From positions 6,572,001 to 6,636,000 of the forward strand of contig NZ_CP018047.1 of NCBI RefSeq assembly GCF_002009175.1: a stretch of DNA of 64,000 nt. Reading direction: 5' to 3'. The notes under the pieces are model-generated. The model was given only the letters and a program-made list of their open reading frames with translations, made no database searches and was not told the DNA's origin. A program made the translations under genes and the position numbers. Positions 8,411 to 16,828 of this stretch are shown one piece after another. This DNA is from Streptomyces niveus. Lineage in GTDB: Bacteria; Actinomycetota; Actinomycetes; Streptomycetales; Streptomycetaceae. Position 1 is the first letter of the stretch; each line of letters opens with the position of its first letter.

Positions 8411-9964
8411 TCAGGTCTCGTCGTCTTCGTCCACCCAGGCCTTGGTGCGCTCCACGGCCTTGAGCCATTTCTTGTACTCGCGGTCGCGCTCCGCCGGGTC
8501 CATGTCCGGCGTCCACTCCGCGGCCCGGCGCCAGTTGGCCCGCAGCGCGTCGGTGTCCGGCCAGAAGCCGACCGCGAGCCCGGCGGCGTACGCGGCGCCC
8601 AGACAGGTCGTCTCGGCGACCATCGGGCGTACGACGGGCGCGTCGAGGACGTTGGACAGCGTCTGCATCAGCAGGTTGTTGGCGGTCATACCGCCGTCGA
8701 CCTTGAGGGACGTCAGCTCGACCTTGGAGTCCTTGGTCATCGCGTCGCTGATCTCACGGGTCTGCCAGGCCGTGGCCTCCAGCACCGCGCGGGCGATGTG
8801 CGCCTTGGTGACATAGCTGGTGAGGCCGGCGATCACACCGCGGGCGGCCGAGTCCCAGTGGGGGGCGAAGAGCCCGGAGAAGGCCGGGACGAAGTACGCG
8901 CCGCCGTTGTCCTCCACGGAGGAGGCCAGCGTCTCGATCTCGGGCGCGGAGTTGATCAGGCCCAGCTGGTCGCGCATCCACTGCACCAGCGCGCCGGTGA
9001 CGGCGATGGCGCCCTCCAGCGCGTACACGGCCGGCTCGTCCCCGATGCGGTAACCGACCGTCGTCAGCAGCCCGTTGTAGGAGTTGACCGGCTTGTGGGC
9101 GGTGTTCATGAGCATGAACGTGCCCGTGCCGTACGTCGACTTGGCCTCACCCTCGGCGAAGCAGCACTGGCCGAACAGGGCCGCCTGCTGGTCACCGAGC
9201 GCCGAGGCGACCGGAATCCCGTTCAGCGGGCCGCCCTTGGCCGTTCCGTACACCTCGGAGGAGGAGCGGATCTTCGGGAGCATCGCCATCGGGACACCGA
9301 TGGAGTTGCAGATCTTCGGGTCCCACTCCAGCGTGTCGAGGCGCATCAGCATCGTGCGGGAGGCGTTGGTGACGTCCGTGACGTGCACACCGCCGTCGAC
9401 ACCACCGGTCAGATTCCAGATGACCCAGGTGTCCATGGTGCCGAAGAGGATGTCGCCGTTCTCGGCCCGTTCGCGCAGGCCCTCGACGTTGTCCAGGAGC
9501 CAGCGCGCCTTCGGCCCGGCGAAGTACGTCGCCAGCGGCAGCCCGGTGTCGCGCCGGAAGCGGTCCTGGCCCACGTTGCGGCCCAGTTCCTTCACCAGCG
9601 AGCTGGTGCGGGTGTCCTGCCAGACGATGGCGTTGTGGACGGGCTCACCGGTCTTCTTGTCCCAGAGCATGGTGGTCTCGCGCTGGTTGGTGATCCCGAT
9701 CGCCAGGACGTCGGCCTTGGTGATGCCGGCCTTCTCGATGGCGTTCGCCACGACTTCCTGGACGTTGGTCCAGATCTCCTTGGCGTCGTGCTCGACCCAG
9801 CCCGGCTTCGGGAAGATCTGCCGGTGTTCCTTCTGGTCGACGGCGACGATGCGCCCGTCGACGTCGAAGACGATGCAGCGGCTGGACGTCGTGCCCTGGT
9901 CGATGGCCGCGATGAACGGTCCCGTTCCGTGGGAGGAAGTCCCGGTGCTCTGTGCGTCACTCAC
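8411..9964 (-). CDS. glpK: Glycerol kinase
   Basis: Phosphorylates glycerol entering through GlpF. About 517 residues of the FGGY family: the N-terminal phosphate-binding motif [10 protein letters not shown] at about residues 19-28, the GITNQRET segment, VWQDTR, and the later [16 protein letters not shown] and [14 protein letters not shown] motifs. I chose the GTG at 9964, preceded by AGGAGCAG, over longer upstream in-frame extensions that lack homology. It lies between glpF and glpD in one operon. Confidence 0.96.
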   Translation of the reverse strand: MSDAQSTGTSSHGTGPFIAAIDQGTTSSRCIVFDVDGRIVAVDQKEHRQIFPKPGWVEHDAKEIWTNVQEVVANAIEKAGITKADVLAIGITNQRETTMLWDKKTGEPVHNAIVWQDTRTSSLVKELGRNVGQDRFRRDTGLPLATYFAGPKARWLLDNVEGLRERAENGDILFGTMDTWVIWNLTGGVDGGVHVTDVTNASRTMLMRLDTLEWDPKICNSIGVPMAMLPKIRSSSEVYGTAKGGPLNGIPVASALGDQQAALFGQCCFAEGEAKSTYGTGTFMLMNTAHKPVNSYNGLLTTVGYRIGDEPAVYALEGAIAVTGALVQWMRDQLGLINSAPEIETLASSVEDNGGAYFVPAFSGLFAPHWDSAARGVIAGLTSYVTKAHIARAVLEATAWQTREISDAMTKDSKVELTSLKVDGGMTANNLLMQTLSNVLDAPVVRPMVAETTCLGAAYAAGLAVGFWPDTDALRANWRRAAEWTPDMDPAERDREYKKWLKAVERTKAWVDEDDET

Positions 9965-10010
9965 GGTGTCTGCTCCTGCTCGGTGCGGAGGGCGGAGGAA
10001 TGGCGTGGGC

Positions 10011-10802
10011 CTACTTGAAGGCCACGTTGTAGAGACCGGCCGCGGCGGCGCCGCCGATGAGCGGAGCGACGACCGGGATCCAGGCGTACGTCCAGTCGGA
10101 GCCGCCCTTGTTGGGCAGCGGCAGCAGCGCGTGGACGATACGGGGGCCGAGGTCGCGAGCCGGGTTGATCGCGTATCCGGTGGGGCCACCGAGCGAGAGG
10201 CCGATGCCCACCACCACCAGTGAGGTGATCAGCACGCCGAGGACACCGAGGCCGTTGCCCTCGTCGTTCAGTCCCTGGGTGAGGATCGCGATCACCAGGG
10301 CGAAGGTGGCGATGATCTCGGTGAGCACGTTCTGCACGGTGTGCCGGATCTCCGGACCCGTCGAGAAGATGCCGAGGACCGGACCGGCCTTGGGCGCGGT
10401 CTTCTGGTCGACCATCCCCTCGACCGCTGGCTGCGCGGCCAGGATCTCCGGGTCGGTGAGATGGGCCTTGAACTGGCCCATGTACGTCACCCAGACCAGG
10501 AAGGCGCCGATGGCGGCGCCGAGCAGCTCGCTCGCCATGTAGAGCGGCACATCGCTCCACTCCGTACCGCCGGATATCGCGAGGCCGAGCGTGACAGCAG
10601 GGTTCAGATGGGCGCCCGAGACGCCCGCGGCGAGATACGCACCGGTGAGGACGGCGAATCCCCACCCGAAGCTGATGGCGACCCAGCCCGCGCCGTGCGA
10701 CTTCGAGCGCTTGAGGACGACGCCCGCGACCACGCCACCACCGAGCAGGATCAGGAGAGCGGTACCTACGGTCTCGCCTATGAAGATGTCGAAGTGTGAC
10801 AC
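10011..10802 (-). CDS. glpF: Glycerol facilitator (aquaglyceroporin)
   Basis: A 263-residue MIP-family channel for passive glycerol uptake. The two pore motifs are visible: HLNPAVTLG in the first half and [11 protein letters not shown] in the second. The Asp after the second NPAR is the aquaglyceroporin signature. Compared with E. coli GlpF there is an inserted loop in the middle ([16 protein letters not shown]). The GTG at 10802 follows GAAGGAGTC. It is the first gene of the leftward operon; a GylR-type operator candidate lies about 120 bases upstream. Confidence 0.94.
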   Translation of the reverse strand: MSHFDIFIGETVGTALLILLGGGVVAGVVLKRSKSHGAGWVAISFGWGFAVLTGAYLAAGVSGAHLNPAVTLGLAISGGTEWSDVPLYMASELLGAAIGAFLVWVTYMGQFKAHLTDPEILAAQPAVEGMVDQKTAPKAGPVLGIFSTGPEIRHTVQNVLTEIIATFALVIAILTQGLNDEGNGLGVLGVLITSLVVVGIGLSLGGPTGYAINPARDLGPRIVHALLPLPNKGGSDWTYAWIPVVAPLIGGAAAAGLYNVAFK

Positions 10803-10924
10803 CCAAGACTCCTTCGTCCAGGGGAAGGCGGACCAGCGGCTCGCACCGATGGTCCGAGCCCTCAGGTGAGGGCGTTGCCGGCCTCTGGCCTTGTCGTGCA
10901 CACATGTTGACCCGTCGATCAATG

Positions 10925-10939
10925 TTCGACAATGCCGAC
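10925..10939. promoter_or_regulatory. gylR: Candidate GylR operator upstream of glpF
   Basis: TTCGACA-A-TGCCGAC is an imperfect 7+1+7 palindrome that recurs with 13 of 15 identical bases upstream of the regulator gene (11822-11836). It overlaps other inverted half-sites (TTGA...TCAA at 10907-10922). Assignment to the neighbouring IclR-type protein is inference from its duplicated placement. Confidence 0.55.
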
Positions 10940-11029
10940 CGCTGCACGGCAGTGTCATCCTGGGGTGAAGGAGTCGTCAAGGGTCCTGTCGCCGGAACCT
11001 TGTTCTCTTCAGATCATCGGCCATGCCAC

Positions 11030-11794
11030 TCAAAACCGCCCGGCGCCGACATCCCTGGACACCGAACGGGCACATTCGCGCACCGCCGTGATCAGCTCCG
11101 GACGGATCTCGCCGTCTTCGCACAACCGTTCCACCGCACCCGTGAGAGCTATGGCCCCGACGGGCATCCGCCGTCTGTCATGGATCGGCGCGGCCACCGC
11201 GGCCACCCCCTCCCAGGTCTCCTCGACATCCGTCGCCCACCCCCGTGACCTGGTCAGTTCGAGAATCGCCTCGAATTGCTCCAGATCGGTGACGGTGCGC
11301 CCGGTCAGCTGCTCACGGGTGCCCCTGACGGCCTCGCCGCGGGCCACCGGGTCGTACGCCGCGAGCACCTTCCCCAGCGCCGTGGAGTGCAGCGGCTGCA
11401 TCGCCCCCACTTCCAGGACCTGTCGGCTGTCGTCCGGCCTGAAGACGTGGTGCACGATCAGCACGCCCTCCAGGTGCAGTACCCCCAGATGCACGCTCTC
11501 ACCGCTGGACCGCGCCAGATCGTCGGTCCACACCAGGGCGCGGGAGCGCAGCTCGTGGACGTCCAGATAGCTGTTGCCGAGCCGCAGCAGCTCCGCCCCC
11601 AGCTGATAGCGGCCGGACGCGGCGTCCTGCTCCACGAACCCCTCCTCCTGGAGGGTCCGCAGGATGCCGTGCGCCGTCCCCTTGGCCAGCCCGAGCGAGG
11701 AGGCGATGTCGGACAGGCCGAGCCTGCGCTCACCGCCCGCGAGAAGCCGCAGCACCGCCGCCGCGCGCTGGAGCGACTGGATGCTCTTCGCCAT
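11030..11794 (-). CDS. gylR: IclR-family glycerol operon regulator
   Basis: A 254-residue IclR-type regulator equivalent in position to Streptomyces GylR, the glycerol-inducible repressor of the glycerol genes and of itself. The N-terminal winged helix is at residues about 4-65 (SDIASSLGLAKGTAHGILRTL) and the effector domain follows (LHSTALGKVLAAY, then PVGAIALTG). The ATG at 11794 is chosen because homologues begin MAKSIQSL; longer upstream frames are not convincing. It is read in the same direction as glpFKD but separated by 227 bases, and carries its own operator candidate. Confidence 0.9.
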   Translation of the reverse strand: MAKSIQSLQRAAAVLRLLAGGERRLGLSDIASSLGLAKGTAHGILRTLQEEGFVEQDAASGRYQLGAELLRLGNSYLDVHELRSRALVWTDDLARSSGESVHLGVLHLEGVLIVHHVFRPDDSRQVLEVGAMQPLHSTALGKVLAAYDPVARGEAVRGTREQLTGRTVTDLEQFEAILELTRSRGWATDVEETWEGVAAVAAPIHDRRRMPVGAIALTGAVERLCEDGEIRPELITAVRECARSVSRDVGAGRF

Positions 11795-11821
11795 CGACCC
11801 GGACCCTTCCTGACGCAGTCG

Positions 11822-11836
11822 TTCGACAATGCTGAA
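11822..11836. promoter_or_regulatory. gylR: Candidate GylR operator upstream of gylR
   Basis: TTCGACA-A-TGCTGAA, the second copy of the 15-bp motif found upstream of glpF, lies 28 bases before the gylR start. Two matching sites in front of the regulator and its presumed target operon fit the autoregulation known for GylR. Confidence 0.55.
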
Positions 11837-11957
11837 CAATATCGGCCCATGCCGACTCCGTGTTACGGACAACCGGATTCAAACTTGGCCGACGCGCGAC
11901 CGTCCGCCCCCTGAAACAGACCGCCGCCGCGAGCCGGGCACCGCTACCCTGGCCGGG

Positions 11958-11980
11958 TGCCCCTTCCACCGGAAGGGGCA
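11958..11980 (+). promoter_or_regulatory. 5' hairpin in the metH leader
   Basis: A perfect 10-bp stem with a 3-base loop, starting a few bases after a TACCCT -10 candidate (11945-11950), so it may form the very 5' end of the metH transcript. The metH ATG is 35 bases further on. I could not match it to cobalamin, SAM or SAH riboswitch consensus features. Confidence 0.4.
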
Positions 11981-12015
11981 AAGCCGACAGCCGTCGCAGC
12001 CCCGGGAGTATTTTC

Positions 12016-15000
12016 ATGGCCCCGTCCTCCAGCGTTTCCGCCGACAGCCGGACCCGAGTCGAAGCCCTCCGCGAGGCACTGGCCACACGTGTGGTGGTGG
12101 CCGACGGGGCGATGGGCACGATGCTCCAGGCACAGGATCCGACGATGGAGGACTTCCAGGATCTGGAGGGCTGCAACGAGATCCTGAACGTGACCCGCCC
12201 GGACATCGTGCGCTCGGTCCACGAGGAGTACTTCGCGGTCGGCGTCGACTGCGTGGAGACGAACACCTTCGGTACGAACTTCGCCGCGCTCGCCGAGTAC
12301 GACATCCCCGAGCGCGTCTTCGAACTCTCCGAGGCCGGCGCCCGCATCGCCCGCGAGGTCGCCGACGAGTTCACCGTCTCGACCGGACAGCAGCGCTGGG
12401 TGCTGGGCTCGATGGGCCCGGGCACGAAGCTGCCGACCCTCGGGCACGTCGACTACACCACCCTGCGCGACGCCTACCAGCAGAACGCCGAGGGCATGAT
12501 CGCCGGCGGCGCGGACGCCCTGCTGGTGGAGACGACACAGGACCTCCTCCAGACGAAGGCCGCGATCCTCGGAGCCCGCAGGGCCCTCGCCACCACCGGC
12601 ACGAACCTGCCGATCATCTGTTCCGTGACGGTCGAGACCACCGGCACGATGCTGCTCGGGTCGGAGATCGGCGCGGCGCTGACCGCGCTGGAACCGCTGG
12701 GGATCGACATGATCGGTCTGAACTGCGCGACGGGCCCGGCGGAGATGAGCGAGCACCTGCGCTATCTGGCCCGCCACTCGCGTATCCCCATCTCCTGCAT
12801 GCCCAACGCCGGACTGCCCGTCCTCGGCAAGGACGGCGCGCACTATCCGCTGACCGCGGGCGAGCTCGCCGACGCGCAGGAGAACTTCGTCCAGGAGTAC
12901 GGCCTCTCCCTGGTCGGCGGCTGCTGCGGAACGACTCCGGAGCATCTGCGGCAGGTCGTGGAGCGGGTGCGGGGCGCGGATGTCACCGAGCGGGTGGCAC
13001 GGCCGGAGCCGGGAGCGGCGTCGCTGTACCAGACGGTGCCCTTCCGGCAGGACACGTCGTATCTGGCGATCGGCGAGCGCACCAACGCGAACGGGTCGAA
13101 GAAGTTCCGTGAGGCGATGCTCGAAGGCCGCTGGGACGACTGCGTGGAGATGGCGCGGGCCCAGATCCGTGAGGGCGCGCACCTGCTCGACCTGTGCGTC
13201 GACTACGTGGGCCGTGACGGCGTCGCCGACATGGCGGAGCTGGCGGGCCGCTTCGCCACCGCCTCCACCCTGCCGATCGTGCTCGACTCCACCGAACTGC
13301 CGGTGCTGCGCGCGGGGCTGGAGAAGCTCGGCGGGCGCGCGGTCATCAACTCGGTGAACTACGAGGACGGTGACGGACCGGAGTCCCGGTTCACGAAGGT
13401 CACCGAACTGGCCGTCGAGCACGGCGCCGCGCTGATCGCGCTGACGATCGACGAGGAGGGCCAGGCCCGCACCCCCGAACACAAGGTCGCGATCGCGGAG
13501 CGGCTGATCGCGGACCTGACCGGCAACTGGGGCGTGCACGAGTCGGACATCCTGATCGACACCCTCACCTTCACGATCTGCACGGGGCAGGAGGAGTCGC
13601 GCAAGGACGGGATCGCGACGATCGAGGCGATCCGTGAGCTGAAGAAGCGCCACCCCGATGTCCAGACGACGCTGGGACTGTCGAACATCTCCTTCGGCCT
13701 CAACCCGGCCGCCCGTATCGTCCTCAACTCCGTCTTCCTGGACGAGTGCGTGAAGGCGGGGCTGGACTCGGCGATCGTGCACGCGTCGAAGATCCTGCCG
13801 ATCGCCAGGCTCGACGAGGAACAGGTCAAGGTCGCGCTCGACCTCGTCTACGACCGGCGTGAAGAAGGCTACGACCCGCTCCAGAAGCTGATGCAGCTGT
13901 TCGAGGGCGTCAACACCAAGTCGATGAAGGACGGACGGGCCGAGGAACTGCTCGCGCTGCCGCTGAACGAGCGGCTGGAGCGGCGGATCATCGACGGGGA
14001 GAAGAACGGCCTGGAGGACGACCTCACCGCCGCGCTGGAGACCCGGCCGGCCCTGGAGATCGTCAACGACACCCTGCTGAACGGCATGAAGGTCGTCGGC
14101 GAGCTGTTCGGCTCCGGCCAGATGCAGCTGCCGTTCGTCCTCCAGTCCGCCGAGGTGATGAAGCAGGCGGTGGCCTTCCTGGAGCCGCACATGGACAAGA
14201 CGGACGACGAAGGCAAAGGCACCATCGTCCTGGCCACCGTCCGTGGCGATGTGCACGACATCGGGAAGAACCTGGTCGACATCATCCTGTCCAACAACGG
14301 CTACACGGTGGTGAATCTCGGCATCAAGCAGCCGGTCTCCGCGATCCTCGAAGCCGCCGAGGAGCACCGGGCCGATGTGATCGGCATGTCGGGGCTGCTG
14401 GTGAAGTCCACGGTGATCATGAAGGAGAACCTCCAGGAGCTGAACCAGCGCAAGATGGCGGCCGACTTCCCCGTCATCCTCGGCGGCGCCGCCCTCACCC
14501 GCGCCTACGTCGAGCAGGACCTGCACGAGATCTACGAGGGTGAGGTCCGCTACGCCCGCGACGCGTTCGAGGGACTGCGCCTCATGGACGCCCTGATCGG
14601 CATCAAGCGCGGCGTCCCCGGAGCCGTACTGCCGGAGCTGAAGCAGCGCCGCGTCAAACCCGTCGCGGCGACGGCGACGGTGGTGGAGGACCTTCCGGAG
14701 GAAGGCACCGTCCGCTCGGACGTGTCGACCACCAACCCGGTCCCCGAGCCGCCGTTCTGGGGAACCCGCGTCATCAAGGGCATCCAGCTGAAGGAGTACG
14801 CCTCCTGGCTGGACGAGGGCGCCCTGTTCAAGGGGCAGTGGGGGCTGAAGGAGGCCCGTAAGGGCGGACCGTCGTACGAGGAACTGGTCGAGTCCGAGGG
14901 GCGGCCGCATCTGCGGGGCTGGCTCGACAAGCTCCACACCGACAACATGCTCGAAGCTGCCGTGGTCTACGGCTACTTCCCCTGCGTGTCCAAGGGCGAC

Positions 15001-15531
15001 GACCTGATCCTGCTCGGCGAGGACGGGGCGGAGCGCACCCGCTTCACCTTCCCCCGCCAGCGCCGCGGCCGGCGGCTCTGTCTGGCGGACTTCTTCCGCC
15101 CCGAGGAGTCCGGCGAGACCGACGTGGTGGGCCTCCAGGTCGTCACGGTCGGATCGAAGATCGGCGGCGCGACCGCGGAGCTGTTCGAGAAGAACGCCTA
15201 CCGGGACTATCTCGAACTCCACGGCCTCTCCGTCCAGCTCGCCGAAGCCCTCGCCGAGTACTGGCACGCCCGCGTCCGCTCCGAGCTGGGCTTCGCGGCC
15301 GAGGACCCGTCGCAGGTCGAGGACATGTTCGCGCTGAAGTACCGGGGCGCCCGGTTCTCGCTCGGCTACGGTGCCTGCCCCAACCTGGAGGACCGCGCCA
15401 AGATCGCCGACCTCCTGGAGCCCGGCCGGATCGGTGTCGAGCTCTCCGAGGAGTTCCAGCTGCACCCCGAGCAGTCCACCGACGCCATCGTCATCCACCA
15501 CCCCGAGGCGAAGTACTTCAACGCGCGATAG
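12016..15531 (+). CDS. metH: Cobalamin-dependent methionine synthase
   Basis: Transfers the methyl group of 5-methyltetrahydrofolate through cobalamin to homocysteine. 1,171 residues with the full four-module layout: homocysteine-binding domain with zinc ligands (GLNCATGP, then GGCCGTTPEH near residue 301), pterin-binding domain (ERTNANGSKKF onward), cobalamin domain with the DVHDIGKN motif near residue 745 whose His ligates cobalt, and a C-terminal reactivation domain (LGYGACPNLEDR). The start is the ATG at 12016 after GGGAG; upstream in-frame sequence belongs to the leader. A standalone transcription unit between gylR and the HAD gene. Confidence 0.97.
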   Translation: MAPSSSVSADSRTRVEALREALATRVVVADGAMGTMLQAQDPTMEDFQDLEGCNEILNVTRPDIVRSVHEEYFAVGVDCVETNTFGTNFAALAEYDIPERVFELSEAGARIAREVADEFTVSTGQQRWVLGSMGPGTKLPTLGHVDYTTLRDAYQQNAEGMIAGGADALLVETTQDLLQTKAAILGARRALATTGTNLPIICSVTVETTGTMLLGSEIGAALTALEPLGIDMIGLNCATGPAEMSEHLRYLARHSRIPISCMPNAGLPVLGKDGAHYPLTAGELADAQENFVQEYGLSLVGGCCGTTPEHLRQVVERVRGADVTERVARPEPGAASLYQTVPFRQDTSYLAIGERTNANGSKKFREAMLEGRWDDCVEMARAQIREGAHLLDLCVDYVGRDGVADMAELAGRFATASTLPIVLDSTELPVLRAGLEKLGGRAVINSVNYEDGDGPESRFTKVTELAVEHGAALIALTIDEEGQARTPEHKVAIAERLIADLTGNWGVHESDILIDTLTFTICTGQEESRKDGIATIEAIRELKKRHPDVQTTLGLSNISFGLNPAARIVLNSVFLDECVKAGLDSAIVHASKILPIARLDEEQVKVALDLVYDRREEGYDPLQKLMQLFEGVNTKSMKDGRAEELLALPLNERLERRIIDGEKNGLEDDLTAALETRPALEIVNDTLLNGMKVVGELFGSGQMQLPFVLQSAEVMKQAVAFLEPHMDKTDDEGKGTIVLATVRGDVHDIGKNLVDIILSNNGYTVVNLGIKQPVSAILEAAEEHRADVIGMSGLLVKSTVIMKENLQELNQRKMAADFPVILGGAALTRAYVEQDLHEIYEGEVRYARDAFEGLRLMDALIGIKRGVPGAVLPELKQRRVKPVAATATVVEDLPEEGTVRSDVSTTNPVPEPPFWGTRVIKGIQLKEYASWLDEGALFKGQWGLKEARKGGPSYEELVESEGRPHLRGWLDKLHTDNMLEAAVVYGYFPCVSKGDDLILLGEDGAERTRFTFPRQRRGRRLCLADFFRPEESGETDVVGLQVVTVGSKIGGATAELFEKNAYRDYLELHGLSVQLAEALAEYWHARVRSELGFAAEDPSQVEDMFALKYRGARFSLGYGACPNLEDRAKIADLLEPGRIGVELSEEFQLHPEQSTDAIVIHHPEAKYFNAR

Positions 15532-15583
15532 CGCCCGTCGCGCGCCTTCCGCGGACGAGTCGTACACTTATCTGTCCAGCGCA

Positions 15584-15632
15584 GGCCGGTTGCCGGCCCT
15601 GACGGGAACCCCGTCAGGAAAGGCGACCGGCC
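15584..15632 (+). promoter_or_regulatory. Structured leader with alternative stems before the HAD gene
   Basis: Three stems are visible. GGCCGG-TTG-CCGGCC (15584-15598) is a local hairpin. CTGACGGG (15599-15606) pairs with CCCGTCAG (15610-15617). GGCCGGTTGCC (15584-15594) can also pair with GGCGACCGGCC (15622-15632). The first and third are mutually exclusive. This may be the metH terminator, an attenuator or an RNA switch; the ribosome-binding site of the next gene follows 14 bases later. Confidence 0.45.
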
Positions 15633-15660
15633 TTCTCGTCCCCCTCGGAGGTGTGCCCGG

Positions 15661-16362
15661 ATGACCAGTACGGTTCCCGCGTCCTTGACTCGTACGGCCG
15701 AAGGATCGGCGCTCCAGGCCGTTCTCCTCGACATGGACGGCACCCTGGTCGACACGGAGGGCTTCTGGTGGGACACGGAGGTCGCCGTCTTCAAGGACCT
15801 CGGACACCCCCTGGACGACGCGTGGCGCGACATCGTCGTCGGCGGGCCGATGACCAGGAGCGCCGGCTACCTCATCGAGGCGACCGGCGCCGACATCACC
15901 CTCGCCGAGCTGACCGTACTGCTCAACGACCGCTTCGAGGAGCGCATCGGCTTCGACGTACCGCTGATGCCCGGAGCCGCCAGGCTCCTCGCCGAGCTGG
16001 CGCGGCACGGCGTGCCCACCGCCCTGGTCTCCGCCTCGCACCGGCGCATCATCGACCGGGTGCTGGAGTCCGTCGGACGCCACCACTTCAGCCTCACCGT
16101 GGCCGGTGACGAGGTGCTGAACACCAAGCCGCACCCCGACCCGTACCTGCTCGCCGCACGCGGTCTGAACGCCGACCCCGGCAGATGCGCCGTCATCGAG
16201 GACACGGCGACGGGTGTGGCGTCGGCCGAGGCCGCGGGCTGCCGGGTGGTGGCCGTGCCCTCCGTCGCCCCCATCGCCGCCGCCGAAGGCCGGGTCGTCG
16301 TCGGCTCCCTCGAAGAGGTCGACCTGCTATTCCTGCGCGGTCTGATTACGCACGAGCGCTGA
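15661..16362 (+). CDS. HAD-superfamily phosphatase
   Basis: A 233-residue haloacid-dehalogenase-like hydrolase of the beta-phosphoglucomutase/phosphatase subgroup. The four HAD motifs can be read: DMDGTLVDTEG (nucleophile Asp), SASHRR, the KPHPDPYLLAA lysine, and VIEDTATGVASAEAAG with its acidic pair. The cap region between motifs I and II is helical. The ATG at 15661 follows CGGAGGTG. Substrate cannot be read from the sequence; it may be any small sugar phosphate or nucleotide. Confidence 0.9.
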   Translation: MTSTVPASLTRTAEGSALQAVLLDMDGTLVDTEGFWWDTEVAVFKDLGHPLDDAWRDIVVGGPMTRSAGYLIEATGADITLAELTVLLNDRFEERIGFDVPLMPGAARLLAELARHGVPTALVSASHRRIIDRVLESVGRHHFSLTVAGDEVLNTKPHPDPYLLAARGLNADPGRCAVIEDTATGVASAEAAGCRVVAVPSVAPIAAAEGRVVVGSLEEVDLLFLRGLITHER

Positions 16363-16828
16363 CAGGCATACAGAGCGTGCCCCCTGAAATTATCGAAAGT
16401 CCGGGGGATTGAGGCACGCTTTTGCGGTGGCAGCCGCATGATCATCGTGTTCGTGATCATGACGGGGCGGCCGTGAAAGCGGTGACGTTTGTCACTCAGC
16501 GTGCCGTCGCCGAGGGTGATCATGCCCGTTCAGCGGGCCCGTCCTGCCCGTTCGCCGCGCCGATCCGGGCACCCATGTGTCCCTCTTTGTGACTTGATGT
16601 GTGAATCATTCTCAAGCGCCGATACCGCTTGACGGCATTTGCTGATCACTTTGCGATTACGCCCGAACTGGGCCCGGTTCATCACATCAGCACCCGCCGA
16701 CTAATCTCGTCGCGAGAACTTCGCCACACGTTCACCGCCTCAACGGTGTGTTCCGACGGTCAATCACGTCGCGAAATTCTCAACCACCGTTGTATCGCAG
16801 GGTGTTCGGATGAGGGAGTACGTCCAGG
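16363..16828. other. 466-bp intergenic region (terminator plus long leader)
   Basis: It holds the HAD-gene terminator (16374-16420) and then about 400 bases upstream of the peptide-binding lipoprotein. A TTGACG (-35-like, 16629-16634) is followed by only a weak -10 candidate. Two copies of CGTCGCGA (16708 and 16767) are spaced 59 bases apart. I see no convincing ORF in this stretch on either strand. Confidence 0.5.
16374..16420 (+). terminator. Terminator after the HAD gene
   Basis: AGCGTGCC (16374-16381) pairs with GGCACGCT (16413-16420), with inner CCC/GGG pairs, followed by TTTTG. It is 12 bases beyond the HAD stop. Confidence 0.7.

Noticed and set aside
11941..12015. Cobalamin or SAM riboswitch before metH
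   Set aside because: No B12-box or SAM-core sequence can be read; only a single hairpin in about 60 bases, too short for either.
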